64,000 bases of DNA from Bordetella genomosp. 9 (GTDB taxonomy: Bacteria > Pseudomonadota > Gammaproteobacteria > Burkholderiales > Burkholderiaceae_B). Every line of letters begins with the position of its first letter. Within the stretch, counting starts at the first letter, position 1. Made by a program: the position numbers and the translations under genes. The notes beneath the pieces were generated by a model, which was not told where the DNA came from, made no database searches, and was given only the letters and a program-made list of their open reading frames with translations. This document shows, piece by piece, positions 41,507 to 49,649 of the stretch. The stretch spans positions 2,356,001 to 2,420,000 of the forward strand of contig NZ_NEVJ01000003.1 of the NCBI RefSeq assembly GCF_002261425.1, in the 5' to 3' direction.

Positions 41507-42396
41507 GGCCGGCTCCTCAGGACCGCGCGGAAGGCTTTCATCATGGGCGACCAGACCGCCTGGCGCCGGCTCAACAGCGAGATATCGCGCTTCAGCGGCA
41601 GCGCGGAGTCGACGGGCAAGGCGGCCACGCCGGTGCCGGCGTCCGCCAGCAGCGCGTCCGGCGCCACGGTCAGCAGGTCGGTCCCCGCGACCAATTGCAG
41701 GGCGCCGGCCGAGATGAAGTCGACCTCCAGCGCGGCGCGCGGCAGCGGCTGGTCCGCGCGCGCGAAGGCGGCATCCAGCCGCTGGCGCGCCACCGACGTG
41801 CGCTTCGGCAGTATCCAGCGCTGATCGGCCAGGTCCGCCAGCGCCAGCGCCGGACGCTTGAACAGCGGATGGCGGCGGCTGGCCACCAGGCGCAGCAGGT
41901 CATGGCCCATGGCATCCTGGCGCAGCACGCCCCCGCGCGCGCCATCGGCCGGCGCCACGGCCAGGTCCAGGTCGCCGCGTTCGACCAGATCGGGCAATTC
42001 ATCGGACAGCCCGAGCGTCAGGTCCACGCGCAGCTCCAGCTGCCTTGGCAGCAGCACTTCCAGCGCGGGCATCACGACAGTATCCATGGTGGCGGCGGTG
42101 GCGCCCAGCCGCAACAGCCCGCCGCCGCCGCTGCGCAAGCCCTGCGCGTGCCGCACCGCATCTTCGTATTGATTGACCACCTTGCGCGCGTGCTCGGCGA
42201 AGGCCAGCCCCGCGGACGTCGGGCGGATGGCGCGTCCCGCGCGGTCGAACAGCGCCAGGCCGGTTTCGTCTTCCAGCCGCTTGAGCGATTTCGACAAGGC
42301 GGGCTGGGTCACCGCGCAGGCGGATGCCGCGCGCCCCATGTGGCCATGGGCGACGACAGCCAGAAAATACGAGAGATCCCGCAGCGAAAGATCCAT
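41503..42396 (-). CDS. LysR-family regulator coupled to ClC gene
   Basis: A 297-residue LysR regulator. HTH: LRDLSYFLAVVAHGHMGRAA then ACAVTQPALSKSLKRLE; effector domain from about residue 90. Its stop overlaps the ATG of the chloride-channel gene, which is unusual for LysR genes, most of which are divergent from their targets. It is 107 bp from the divergent ferredoxin gene, so it may instead regulate that gene and the Bug gene behind it. The effector is unknown. Confidence 0.86.
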   Translation of the reverse strand: MDLSLRDLSYFLAVVAHGHMGRAASACAVTQPALSKSLKRLEDETGLALFDRAGRAIRPTSAGLAFAEHARKVVNQYEDAVRHAQGLRSGGGGLLRLGATAATMDTVVMPALEVLLPRQLELRVDLTLGLSDELPDLVERGDLDLAVAPADGARGGVLRQDAMGHDLLRLVASRRHPLFKRPALALADLADQRWILPKRTSVARQRLDAAFARADQPLPRAALEVDFISAGALQLVAGTDLLTVAPDALLADAGTGVAALPVDSALPLKRDISLLSRRQAVWSPMMKAFRAVLRSRP

Positions 42397-42491
42397 GAAT
42401 TTCAGTTATGCGATTCATAACCATCAGGAATCCGGAGTGTAGCGCGGCGGAAACGGCCGGTCCATCTCTCCATCCGGTCGGGGCTTGCCAC

Positions 42492-42497
42492 TAGAAT
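42492..42497 (+). promoter_or_regulatory. Likely -10 element placing a leaderless start at the ferredoxin ATG
   Basis: TAGAAT ends 6 bp before the ATG at 42504 and no Shine-Dalgarno is present, so transcription should begin at or next to the start codon. No good -35 hexamer is visible. Confidence 0.4.
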
Positions 42498-42503
42498 CGC
42501 CCC

Positions 42504-42845
42504 ATGAACGATGCTCAGGCCTCCTACACCGTCACGCTGGCGCCCACGGAATGGCGCTTCGACGTCCGCGCGGACGAAGCCGTGGTCGCGGCCGCGGCGC
42601 GCGCGGGCATCAGGATGCCGGCGTCGTGCCGCAATGGCACCTGCCGCACCTGCATGTGTTTTCTGGTCGAAGGAGAAGTCGCCTATCCCGACGGAAGACC
42701 GGGCCTGACGGCGGACGAAATATCAGAAGGCTGGATACTGCCCTGCGTGGGCAGGGCGCGCAGCGACCTGCGCATCGAACTGCCCGATGCCGAGCTGGCG
42801 GCACCGGACGCGCCGCGTCCCATCATGGTGGGACCGCGGCGCTGA
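42504..42845 (+). CDS. 2Fe-2S plant-type ferredoxin
   Basis: A 113-residue electron carrier with the beta-grasp 2Fe-2S pattern C42-x4-C47-x2-C50 ... C81 (ASCRNGTCRTC and LPCVGR). It is cytoplasmic and stands alone with no oxygenase or reductase gene beside it, so its partner is unknown. The ATG at 42504 lacks a ribosome site; see the adjacent -10 element. It is divergent from the LysR-ClC pair. The C-terminal 20 residues are Pro/Asp-rich. Confidence 0.87.
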   Translation: MNDAQASYTVTLAPTEWRFDVRADEAVVAAAARAGIRMPASCRNGTCRTCMCFLVEGEVAYPDGRPGLTADEISEGWILPCVGRARSDLRIELPDAELAAPDAPRPIMVGPRR

Positions 42846-42862
42846 AGGCCTGTCGCCGGGGA

Positions 42863-43087
42863 TCACCCCGCGGCGATGCGGTAGTGGCTTTCGGTGAACT
42901 CGACGGCGGCCTTGCCGTCGGCCGCGCTTTCAACTTGCTGAATGGATTCCGCCGGTCGCGCGCCGCGCGGTTCGGTGCGCGGCAGGACGCGCGCCGGTTC
43001 GGACGCCACGCTCTGCGGCAACGCCTGGTTGGACACGCCCAGCAAAGTCAGTTCGGCGCCGATCAATCCTTTGAAAAGCTCGTTCAT
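42863..43087 (-). CDS. Small hypothetical protein (74 aa)
   Basis: The ATG at 43087 follows AAGGAG at 8-nt spacing, one of the best ribosome sites in this region. The product starts MNELFKGLIGAELTLLGVSN, which looks amphipathic or membrane-associated, and ends in a hydrophilic Glu/Ser-rich part. No known domain is recognised. It is convergent with the ferredoxin gene and divergent from a Bug receptor. I consider it real because of the ribosome site and coding-like composition. Confidence 0.55.
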   Translation of the reverse strand: MNELFKGLIGAELTLLGVSNQALPQSVASEPARVLPRTEPRGARPAESIQQVESAADGKAAVEFTESHYRIAAG

Positions 43088-43305
43088 TACCACTACTCCT
43101 TAATCCTTGCAGACCGGCGCGAAACTGCCCGGCACCTATGGATCGACAGCTTAGGCGAAGCCAGGTTCCCGCGGAAGCCAATTAGTTTTATGGTCGCGAT
43201 TGAACGCCCCTATGCCGGCATGGGATTCAACGCCGCTGCCGATCGCCGCGGACCCACGGCAGCGGCTAGACTAGCGCCAGAAGTAAAACAATCCGGAGAA
43301 GACAA

Positions 43306-44280
43306 ATGGGATCGAAGTTCAAGGCGGCCGCCGCCGCGCTGGCGCTATGCGCCGCCACCGTCTGCCAGGCGCAGGACAACTGGCCGGCCAAACCCATCAC
43401 GATGATCGTGCCCTTCCCGCCCGGCGGGGTCGCCGACACGGTGGCGCGACCCGTCGCCGACGCCATGAGCCGCACCCTGAAGCAGACCGTGGTGGTCGAG
43501 AACCGCGCCGGCGCCGGCGGCGGACTGGGCATGGGCGTGGTCGCGCGCGCGGAACCCGACGGTTATACGGTGCTGATGGCCTTGTCTTCCATTTCCATCA
43601 TTCCGGAGGCCGACCGCATACTCGGCCGCTCGCCCATGTACCAGTTGCGCCAGTTCAAGCCGATCGCGCGATTCACCGCGGATCCCACCGTGCTGGTGGT
43701 GCGCGCCGACAGTCCCTGGAAGACCGCGCGCGAGTTCATCGACGACCTGCGCCGTCCGGACGCCACGCCGGTGAGCTATGGATCGTCGGGCAACTACGGC
43801 ACCATGCACGTCCCGATGGAAATGCTGCATGGCGCGGCGGGGATCAAGGTGCTGCACGTGCCCTATGGCGGCGCCGGGCCGGCCATCGTCGCGCTGCTGG
43901 GCGGCCAGGTGCAGGCGGTTTCCACCGGCCCCGCGTCGGTGCTGCAATACATACAGGCGGGCAAGGTCAGGGCGCTGGCGACGTGGGGCGATACGCGGCT
44001 GGCGTCGCTGCCGGACGTGCCCACCTTGAAGGAACTGGGCTATGACGTCACATTCGCCCAGTGGTCGGGGCTCTTCGTGCCGGCGGCCACGCCGGAACCC
44101 ATCGTGCAGAAGCTGCGCGCGGCGGCCGCGGCCGCCGCCAACGATCCGAAAGTGCGGGACACGATCCAGCAGGCGGGCAGCCCCGTGCTGTACCTGGACG
44201 CGCCGCAGTTCCAGCAGTACTGGGACGCGGACGCCGCCAAGATGACCGAAGCCGTCCGCAGGATCGGCAAGGTCGAATAG
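43306..44280 (+). CDS. Bug/TctC-family periplasmic solute receptor
   Basis: A 324-residue periplasmic receptor. A signal peptide (KAAAAALALCAATVCQA-QD) precedes WPAKPITMIVPFPPGGVADT, the Bug ligand loop, followed by NRAGAGGGLGMG, EPDGYTVLM and HVPYGGAGPAIVALL. GGAGAAGACAA supplies the ribosome site for the ATG at 43306. It stands alone without TctA/TctB partners or an adjacent enzyme that hints at the ligand; carboxylates or amides are typical of the family. Confidence 0.9.
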   Translation: MGSKFKAAAAALALCAATVCQAQDNWPAKPITMIVPFPPGGVADTVARPVADAMSRTLKQTVVVENRAGAGGGLGMGVVARAEPDGYTVLMALSSISIIPEADRILGRSPMYQLRQFKPIARFTADPTVLVVRADSPWKTAREFIDDLRRPDATPVSYGSSGNYGTMHVPMEMLHGAAGIKVLHVPYGGAGPAIVALLGGQVQAVSTGPASVLQYIQAGKVRALATWGDTRLASLPDVPTLKELGYDVTFAQWSGLFVPAATPEPIVQKLRAAAAAAANDPKVRDTIQQAGSPVLYLDAPQFQQYWDADAAKMTEAVRRIGKVE

Positions 44281-44296
44281 CGCCGCCGGGGCGGCG
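44281..44296. terminator. Compact G+C hairpin after Bug gene
   Basis: CGCCGC-CGGG-GCGGCG is a perfect 6-bp stem with a 4-nt loop directly after the stop of the Bug gene and before the convergent gene. There is no U-run. Confidence 0.35.
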
Positions 44297-44306
44297 CCAT
44301 TCGCTG

Positions 44307-44855
44307 TCAGCTGACTGAATAGCCGCGCCCCGTCATGCAGGCGGACATGGCGCGGTTATAGGAGTCCACCATCACGCCGGTGGTCCACTGGTTGGGGTGT
44401 TCCGGATCGTAGCCGCTCTGGTTCATCGCCCAGCCCTGGCATTCGCCGCGATCGCGCATCTGCTGCGCCTGGTTCTGCCCGCGCGCGGGATAGGCGATCA
44501 GGCTGGTGGGGGGCGCGGGCGGCGGCGTGTAAACGGGCGGGGGGGTATACGCGACCGGCGGGGCCGCATACACGGGCGCGGGATACACCGGGGCGCCATA
44601 GACGACGGGCGGCGCCGCGTAGACGGGCGCCGCATACACCGGCGAGGTATACACCACCGCCGGCCGCGAGTTGGCGGCGATGATGGCGCCGGCGGCGCCC
44701 AACGCGAGCGCGCCGCCTACCCACCAGCCCGCCGACGAACCGCGCCAACCGCCGTGGTAGTAACCGTAGCCATGGGCCATGGCCGGCGACGCGACACCGG
44801 CCGCCGTCGCCAGCGCCAGGGCCGCGACGGCAGTACGCAAAGTCAAGGTCTTCAT
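44307..44855 (-). CDS. Secreted Pro/Tyr/Ala-rich protein with C-terminal conserved cysteines
   Basis: A 182-residue exported protein. The signal peptide (MKTLTLRTAVAALALATAAG) ends near AMA-HGY. A His/Tyr/Gly/Trp-rich stretch and one hydrophobic glycine-containing helix (WWVGGALALGAAGAIIAA) follow. Then comes a repeat region of PVYAAP/PVVYGAP-like units, and a compact end with two cysteines (RGECQGWAMNQSGYDP and AMSACMTGRGYSV). Such domains occur in uncharacterised outer-envelope proteins. GGAGCAGCAG precedes the ATG at 44855. No function is assigned. Confidence 0.72.
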   Translation of the reverse strand: MKTLTLRTAVAALALATAAGVASPAMAHGYGYYHGGWRGSSAGWWVGGALALGAAGAIIAANSRPAVVYTSPVYAAPVYAAPPVVYGAPVYPAPVYAAPPVAYTPPPVYTPPPAPPTSLIAYPARGQNQAQQMRDRGECQGWAMNQSGYDPEHPNQWTTGVMVDSYNRAMSACMTGRGYSVS

Positions 44856-45010
44856 CTGCTGCTCCATATCCCACGCGCGCAATGCGCCGAGGGAAACACG
44901 ACCGCTACTCTACTCACTTCGACTGCGCGCTGGCGAGCAAATTCCGTGCGTACGGCGCCGAGCTGGTTTCAGGGCGTTTCGGATTTCCGCATGGATGCGC
45001 GGTAAACAGG

Positions 45011-45039
45011 TGGACGGCTTAATTTAATCCGGGTAAAAT
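45011..45039 (+). promoter_or_regulatory. Sigma-70-like promoter with hairpin at the start of the transcript
   Basis: TGGACG (45011-45016), 17 bp, TAAAAT (45034-45039) forms a plausible promoter for the DUF2239 gene. A small hairpin with GCAC/GTGC arms (45054-45065) followed by TTTTTC lies right after the expected start and could act as an attenuator. Confidence 0.45.
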
Positions 45040-45124
45040 TTGCGGACTCGAGGCACTCCGGTGCTTTTTCTTCCGCGTTTCCTCTCTCCCGGATCACCGG
45101 GCAGCCGTCGCGCTGCTACTCATC

Positions 45125-45811
45125 ATGACACTTACCGTCCGTACCCCATGCACGGCCTTCGCCGGACACCGCCGGCTGGCTGCCGGCCCGCTCGCCGACG
45201 TCGCCCTGGCGGTCAAGGCCGCGCTCGAAGAGCAGGTTCCGCAGCATGCGAATGTATTGACCTTCGATGACACCACCGGCCAGGTGATCGATATCGACAC
45301 GCGGGGCAGCCGCGACGATGTGCAGGCACGCCTGGCGCGTGCGCAGGCCGCGATGGAGGCCGCCGCCGGGGCCGCCAGGCCCGCGGCCGGCGCAACGGGC
45401 GCCGAGGCGGATGGCACCGGGGCGGGCGTCGACATGCCGGGCGTCGCCGGGCGTCCCGGCCCGGCGGCCGGGACGTCGACGCGCGGACGCGGACGTCCGC
45501 GGCTCGGCGTGATCGCCCGCGAGGTCACGCTGCTGCCCCGGCATTGGGAATGGTTGAACGCCCAGCCCGGCGGCGCGTCGGTCGCGCTCCGCAAGCTGGT
45601 CGAGTCCGGCATGCGCGATCATGGCCTGCGCGAACGCGACCGGCGCGAGGCGGCCTATCGCTTCATGTCGGCCATGGCCGGCGACATGGCCGGTTTCGAG
45701 GAAGCCACGCGCGCCCTTTTCGCGGGCGACGCGCCCGCGATGACGCGATGCATGGCATCCTGGCCCGACGACGTGCGCGCGCATGCGTTGCGCCTGGCCT
45801 ACGGCGAATAA
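45125..45811 (+). CDS. DUF2239 family protein
   Basis: A 228-residue cytoplasmic protein. The N-terminal domain (TPCTAFAGHRRLAAGPLADVALAV, VLTFDDTTGQVIDIDTRG) and the C-terminal domain (GRGRPRLGVIAREVTLLPRH, WEWLNAQPGGASVALRKLV) match DUF2239; the latter looks like a ribbon-helix-helix or similar DNA-binding region (inference). Between them lies an Ala/Gly-rich linker. Function is unknown. It precedes the NYN-domain gene by 25 bp on the same strand. Confidence 0.82.
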   Translation: MTLTVRTPCTAFAGHRRLAAGPLADVALAVKAALEEQVPQHANVLTFDDTTGQVIDIDTRGSRDDVQARLARAQAAMEAAAGAARPAAGATGAEADGTGAGVDMPGVAGRPGPAAGTSTRGRGRPRLGVIAREVTLLPRHWEWLNAQPGGASVALRKLVESGMRDHGLRERDRREAAYRFMSAMAGDMAGFEEATRALFAGDAPAMTRCMASWPDDVRAHALRLAYGE

Positions 45812-45836
45812 GCCTCAACAAGAAACAGGAAACTCG

Positions 45837-47132
45837 ATGATTGCCTCCCACGACAACGTCAGCATGGCGCTGTTCTGCGATTTCGAAAACGTGGCGCTGG
45901 GCGTGCGTGACGCCCACTACGAAAAATTCGATATCCGCCTGGTGCTGGAACGCCTGCTGCTGAAAGGCAGCATCGTGATCAAGAAGGCGTATTGCGACTG
46001 GGATCGCTACAAGCCGTTCAAGGCGCCGATGCACGAGGCCAATTTCGAGCTGATCGAAATTCCCCACGTGCGGCAGTCCGGCAAGAACTCCGCCGACATC
46101 CGGCTGGTGGTCGATGCCCTGGACCTTTGCTATACGAAGTCGCACGTGAATACCTTCGTGATCATCAGCGGCGACTCGGATTTTTCACCGCTGGTGTCCA
46201 AGCTGCGCGAAAACGCCAAGCACGTGATCGGCGTCGGCGTGAAGCACTCCACCTCGGACCTGCTGATCGCCAATTGCGACGAGTTCATTTTCTATGACGA
46301 CCTCGTGCGCGAAAACGCCCGCACGTCCGCGCGCGGCGCGAGCCGCGAAAGCACCAACGGGCGGCGCGGTGGCGGCGGCGACGATCGCCGGCGCAAGGAA
46401 GACGTCGAGGCGCGCAAGACGCAGGCCATCGATATCGCGGTCGAGACCTTCGAAGCCCTGATGGCCGAACGTGGCGACAGCGGCAAGATCTGGGCGTCGG
46501 CATTGAAGGACGCCATCAAGCGCCGCAAGCCGGACTTCAACGAGTCGTACTACGGATTCCGGGCCTTTGGCAATCTGCTGGAGGAAGCGCAGTCGCGCGG
46601 ACTGCTGGACGTGGGACGCGACGAGAAGTCCGGCACCTACGTCTACCGCGCCAGCCTAGGCGGCGATGGCGTCCGCGACCTGCGCGAACCCACGATGAAC
46701 GAAGGCCGCATGGCGCCGATGCTGCCGATGGCGGCGGAGACGTCGCTCGCCGCCCCGACCGAACAGGCACCCGCGGAGACCAGTGCGCCGGCGGCCCAGG
46801 ACAAGCCCAAGCGGTCCAGCCGGCGGCGCACGCGATCCAGCGGCGGCGCGGCGGCCGATGTGCCGTCGGACATGAACGTGGTACGCGAGGACGCGGCCCC
46901 GGCAACCGAGGCGATCGAGGCGCCCGCGGCAATCGACGCGATCGAGGCAATCGAGGCAACCGCGCCGAGCAGGGCATCTTCGGCGAAGCGATCGACGGCG
47001 CCCGCCAACGACGCGCCGCCTGAAGCCGTGCAAGGCGAAGAGCCGGCCAAGCCCAAGGCCCGGGCCGCCCGCAAGACCCCCGCCCGTCCGCGCCGGCCAC
47101 GCAAGACGACGCCCTCGACCGGCGAAACCTGA
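45837..47132 (+). CDS. NYN-domain protein with OST-HTH/LOTUS domain
   Basis: A 431-residue protein. The NYN (PIN-like) nuclease domain covers about 10-155, with acidic residues D15 (LFCDFENV), D87 (NSADIRL) and D113/D115 (SGDSDFSP) that would bind metal. After an Arg/Gly linker, an OST-HTH/LOTUS-type winged helix lies at about 196-271 (KIWASALKDAIKRRKPDFNE, YYGFRAFGNLLEEAQ), a fold that binds RNA. The last 150 residues are an Ala/Pro/Glu/Lys-rich, probably disordered tail with basic patches (KPKRSSRRRTRSS). A role in RNA cleavage or surveillance is likely but the target is unknown. ACAGGAAACTCG precedes the ATG at 45837. Confidence 0.86.
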   Translation: MIASHDNVSMALFCDFENVALGVRDAHYEKFDIRLVLERLLLKGSIVIKKAYCDWDRYKPFKAPMHEANFELIEIPHVRQSGKNSADIRLVVDALDLCYTKSHVNTFVIISGDSDFSPLVSKLRENAKHVIGVGVKHSTSDLLIANCDEFIFYDDLVRENARTSARGASRESTNGRRGGGGDDRRRKEDVEARKTQAIDIAVETFEALMAERGDSGKIWASALKDAIKRRKPDFNESYYGFRAFGNLLEEAQSRGLLDVGRDEKSGTYVYRASLGGDGVRDLREPTMNEGRMAPMLPMAAETSLAAPTEQAPAETSAPAAQDKPKRSSRRRTRSSGGAAADVPSDMNVVREDAAPATEAIEAPAAIDAIEAIEATAPSRASSAKRSTAPANDAPPEAVQGEEPAKPKARAARKTPARPRRPRKTTPSTGET

Positions 47133-47151
47133 GCTAGACTGCCGCTTGTGC

Positions 47152-47169
47152 CCATCCAGCCGGATGGGA
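47152..47169 (+). promoter_or_regulatory. Hairpin in Dps gene leader
   Basis: CCCATCC-AGCC-GGATGGG is a perfect 7-bp stem with a 4-nt loop between the NYN gene and the Dps gene. TAGACT upstream (about 47135) could be the -10 element. The hairpin may be a leader structure or a weak terminator for the upstream gene. Confidence 0.35.
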
Positions 47170-47200
47170 TTCCCAAGACGGCTTCTCCCAGGTGATACCC

Positions 47201-47764
47201 ATGAAGAAACCCGCAAGCAATAGCAAGAGCTCGACCAAGAAGAGCAGCCTCGAGAAGCGCCGCATGGCGCCTCTGGCCACGCCTTCGGATATCTCCGCCA
47301 ACGGCACCCGCGACATCGCCGGCGCGATGAACCGCCTGTTGGCGGATGTGTTTGCGCTGTACCTGAAGACCAAGAACTTCCATTGGCACGTCAGCGGCCC
47401 GCACTTCCGCGACTATCACCTGCTGCTGGACGAGCAGGCCACCGAAATCTTCGCCATGACCGATCCGATCGCGGAACGCATCCGCAAGCTCGGCGGCTCG
47501 ACCCTGAAGTCGATCGGGCACATCGCCCGTACCCAGCGCCTGCTGGATAACGACGCCGAATACGTGCAGCCGCTGGACATGCTGGCCGAACTGCAGGAAG
47601 ACAACAAGAGCCTGACCAGCTTCATGCGGGAAGTGCATGACCTGTGCGACGAGCACCGCGATATCGCCACCGCCAGCCTGATCGAAAACTGGATCGACGA
47701 GACCGAACAGCGCACCTGGTTCCTGTTCGAAACCAGCCGCCGCGGCGACGCCACCGGCCATTGA
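47201..47764 (+). CDS. dps: Dps/ferritin-like DNA protection protein
   Basis: A 187-residue miniferritin that stores iron and shields DNA as a dodecamer. The Lys/Ser-rich N-terminus (KKPASNSKSSTKKSSLEKRR) probably contacts DNA. The ferroxidase region is seen in LKTKNFHWHVSGPHFRDYHL with H61/H63 and the D77/E78 pair (LLLDEQ). It is longer than E. coli Dps mainly at the N-terminus. I use the ATG at 47201; a GTG 9 bp upstream is part of the CCAGGTGA ribosome site. A stress-inducible promoter is expected but not identified. Confidence 0.87.
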   Translation: MKKPASNSKSSTKKSSLEKRRMAPLATPSDISANGTRDIAGAMNRLLADVFALYLKTKNFHWHVSGPHFRDYHLLLDEQATEIFAMTDPIAERIRKLGGSTLKSIGHIARTQRLLDNDAEYVQPLDMLAELQEDNKSLTSFMREVHDLCDEHRDIATASLIENWIDETEQRTWFLFETSRRGDATGH

Positions 47765-47801
47765 TGACGCGGGCATGGCGCGCGATGTGTGCGCCTGCCC
47801 C

Positions 47802-49208
47802 TCAATCGCCGGCGTCTTCCTCCAACGCCCGTGCCCGCGCCAGCAACATGTCGCGGTCGCGGGCGTTGCGCGTCATGGCGGCGGCTTGTTCGAAAGCCGC
47901 GCGCGCCTGGTGCCGTTGGCCCAGCCTGGCGAGCAGATCGCCGCGCACGCTGGGCAGCCAGGGGTAGCCGCGCAGGGCGGGATCGCCGTCCAGGGCCTCG
48001 ACCAGCGGCAGGGCGGCCGCGGGGCCCCGCGCCATGCCGACCGCCACGGCGCGATTCAAGGCCACCACCGGCGATGGCGCGCGTTGCATGAGGGCGTCGT
48101 AAAGCGACACCATGCGCGGCCAGTCCGTGTCGGCCGCCGTGGCGGCGCGCGCATGGCAGGCCGCCAGCGCGGCTTGCAAGGCATAGGGCCCGAGCCGCCC
48201 GTCGACGCCGCCAAGGCCACCTTCGCCTCCTTGACAGCCTTGGCCGCCTTGGCTGCCTTGGCTGCCTTGGCTGCCTTGGCCGTCCTCTCCCCTATGCCCG
48301 TCTTCCCCGGGCGATGCCGCGCCACGCGCGGCCAGCGCCTCGGCCCGTGCCAGGGACGCCAGGCCGCCGCGCACCAGCTCGGCATCCCAGCGGCCGCGGT
48401 CCTGGTCCGCCAGCAGCACCGGCGCGCCCCGCTCGTCCACGCGCGCGGGCAGGCGCGAGGCCTGCAGTTCCATCAAGGCCACCAGGCCATGGACCTCGCT
48501 TTCTTCCGGCGCCAGGCCGGCCAGCAGGCGGCCCAGGCGGATCGCTTCGCGGCATAGCGCGGGCCGCATCCAATCGTCGCCGGCCGTCGCCGCATAACCT
48601 TCATTGAAGACCAGATAGATGACTTCCAGCACCGACTCCAGCCGCTCCGCGCGCAGGTGGGCGGGTGGGACCTCGAAAGGCACGCCCGCCTTGGACAGCG
48701 TCCGCTTGGCGCGCACGATGCGCTGCGCGATGGTCGGCTCGGGCACCAGGAACGCGCGGGCGATTTCGTCGGTGGCCAGCCCGCACAGCAGCCTGAGCGT
48801 CAGCGCCACGCGCGCGTCCCGCGACAGCACGGGATGGCAGGCGATGAAGATCAGCCGCAGCAGGTCGTCGCCGATGTCGTCCTGGCGCGCCGCGTCCAGG
48901 GCGTCGACGAAGTCCGGCTCCACGCCGGTCCCCAGGGCATCCATATCGTGCGCCAGCGCTTCGTGCTTGCGCGCGTGCAACGCGTCCTGGCGCAGGCGGT
49001 CCAGGGCGCGATGCTTCGCGGTGGTCATGAGCCAGGCGCCGGGATTGTCCGGCACGCCGGTGCGCGGCCAGTGCTCCAGCGCCGCCACCAGCGCGTCCTG
49101 CGCGTAGTCTTCGGCCAGGCCGACGTCGCGTACCAGCCGGGCCACGCCGGCGATCACCTTGGCGGCTTCCTGGCGCCATACGGTTTCGATGGCGGCCTGA
49201 TGGCGCAT
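47802..49208 (-). CDS. ECF42-type RNA polymerase sigma factor with C-terminal TPR-like domain
   Basis: A 468-residue sigma-70-family factor. Region 2 is at about 10-80 (DVGLAEDYAQDALVAALEHW, PDNPGAWLMTTAKHRALDRL), region 4 at about 125-180 (ALTLRLLCGLATDEIARAF, PEPTIAQRIVRAKR), and a large helical domain follows, as in the ECF42 group, where it replaces an anti-sigma factor. Pairing with a DGPF/YCII gene 10 bp upstream is diagnostic for the group. A collagen-like insert of Gly-x-Gln repeats (GSQGSQGSQGGQGCQGG) from a 9-bp DNA repeat interrupts the C-terminal domain near residues 308-330. The signal it answers is unknown. Confidence 0.88.
   Translation of the reverse strand: MRHQAAIETVWRQEAAKVIAGVARLVRDVGLAEDYAQDALVAALEHWPRTGVPDNPGAWLMTTAKHRALDRLRQDALHARKHEALAHDMDALGTGVEPDFVDALDAARQDDIGDDLLRLIFIACHPVLSRDARVALTLRLLCGLATDEIARAFLVPEPTIAQRIVRAKRTLSKAGVPFEVPPAHLRAERLESVLEVIYLVFNEGYAATAGDDWMRPALCREAIRLGRLLAGLAPEESEVHGLVALMELQASRLPARVDERGAPVLLADQDRGRWDAELVRGGLASLARAEALAARGAASPGEDGHRGEDGQGSQGSQGSQGGQGCQGGEGGLGGVDGRLGPYALQAALAACHARAATAADTDWPRMVSLYDALMQRAPSPVVALNRAVAVGMARGPAAALPLVEALDGDPALRGYPWLPSVRGDLLARLGQRHQARAAFEQAAAMTRNARDRDMLLARARALEEDAGD
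48236..48280. repeat. In-frame 9-bp minisatellite in the sigma-factor gene
   Basis: Five copies of a 9-bp unit (NGCCTTGGC on the plus strand, three identical) lie head to tail. Each unit adds three residues, so changes in copy number would lengthen or shorten the Gly/Gln/Ser insert without a frameshift. Confidence 0.85.
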
Positions 49209-49218
49209 GGCGGCGTCT

Positions 49219-49572
49219 TTACTCGAAGCAGGGCGCGGCGCGGCGGACCTCGACGGTGCACCAGGCCGCGGCCGGACAGCCGGCGGCGATGGCCAGGGCT
49301 TCCTCGCGCGTGTCGCAGTCGAGCAGGAAGAAGCCGCCGACCATTTCCTTGGCCTCGGCGAAGGGCCCGTCGGTCAGCCGCTGCCGGCCTTCGCGTACCT
49401 GCAGGCGCGTGCCTTCGCGGTCGTCGGCCAGCGATTCGGCGGCGAGCAGCTTGCCGCGCGCGTGCAGGTCCGCCGCATAGGCGCGCATCTGATCGTAGAG
49501 CTCGCGCCCTTCCGCTTCCGTGCGCTGGGCGCGCTGGCCGCGCGGCTCGACGATAAGCAGCATGTACGACAT
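49219..49572 (-). CDS. YCII-related DGPF-domain protein
   Basis: A 117-residue ferredoxin-like-fold protein of the DGPF (YCII-related) group: MSYMLLIVEPRG at the start, the motif TDGPFAEAKEMVGGFFLLDC in the middle. ECF42 sigma factors are nearly always next to such proteins, which they probably transcribe. GGAGGAGAC precedes the ATG at 49572. The sigma-factor gene starts 10 bp downstream, so they form one operon. The activity of these proteins is not established. Confidence 0.88.
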   Translation of the reverse strand: MSYMLLIVEPRGQRAQRTEAEGRELYDQMRAYAADLHARGKLLAAESLADDREGTRLQVREGRQRLTDGPFAEAKEMVGGFFLLDCDTREEALAIAAGCPAAAWCTVEVRRAAPCFE

Positions 49573-49649
49573 GAGTGTCTCCTCCGGGCGGGCGCGGGGC
49601 AGGCGCGATAGCGTGCAGGCATTGTATCTGCTGCCCCCGCCGCCGCGGG

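Noticed and set aside
48230..48290. Short tandem repeat as a CRISPR array
   Set aside because: Unit is 9 bp with no spacers, in frame inside a sigma-factor gene; it is a coding minisatellite.
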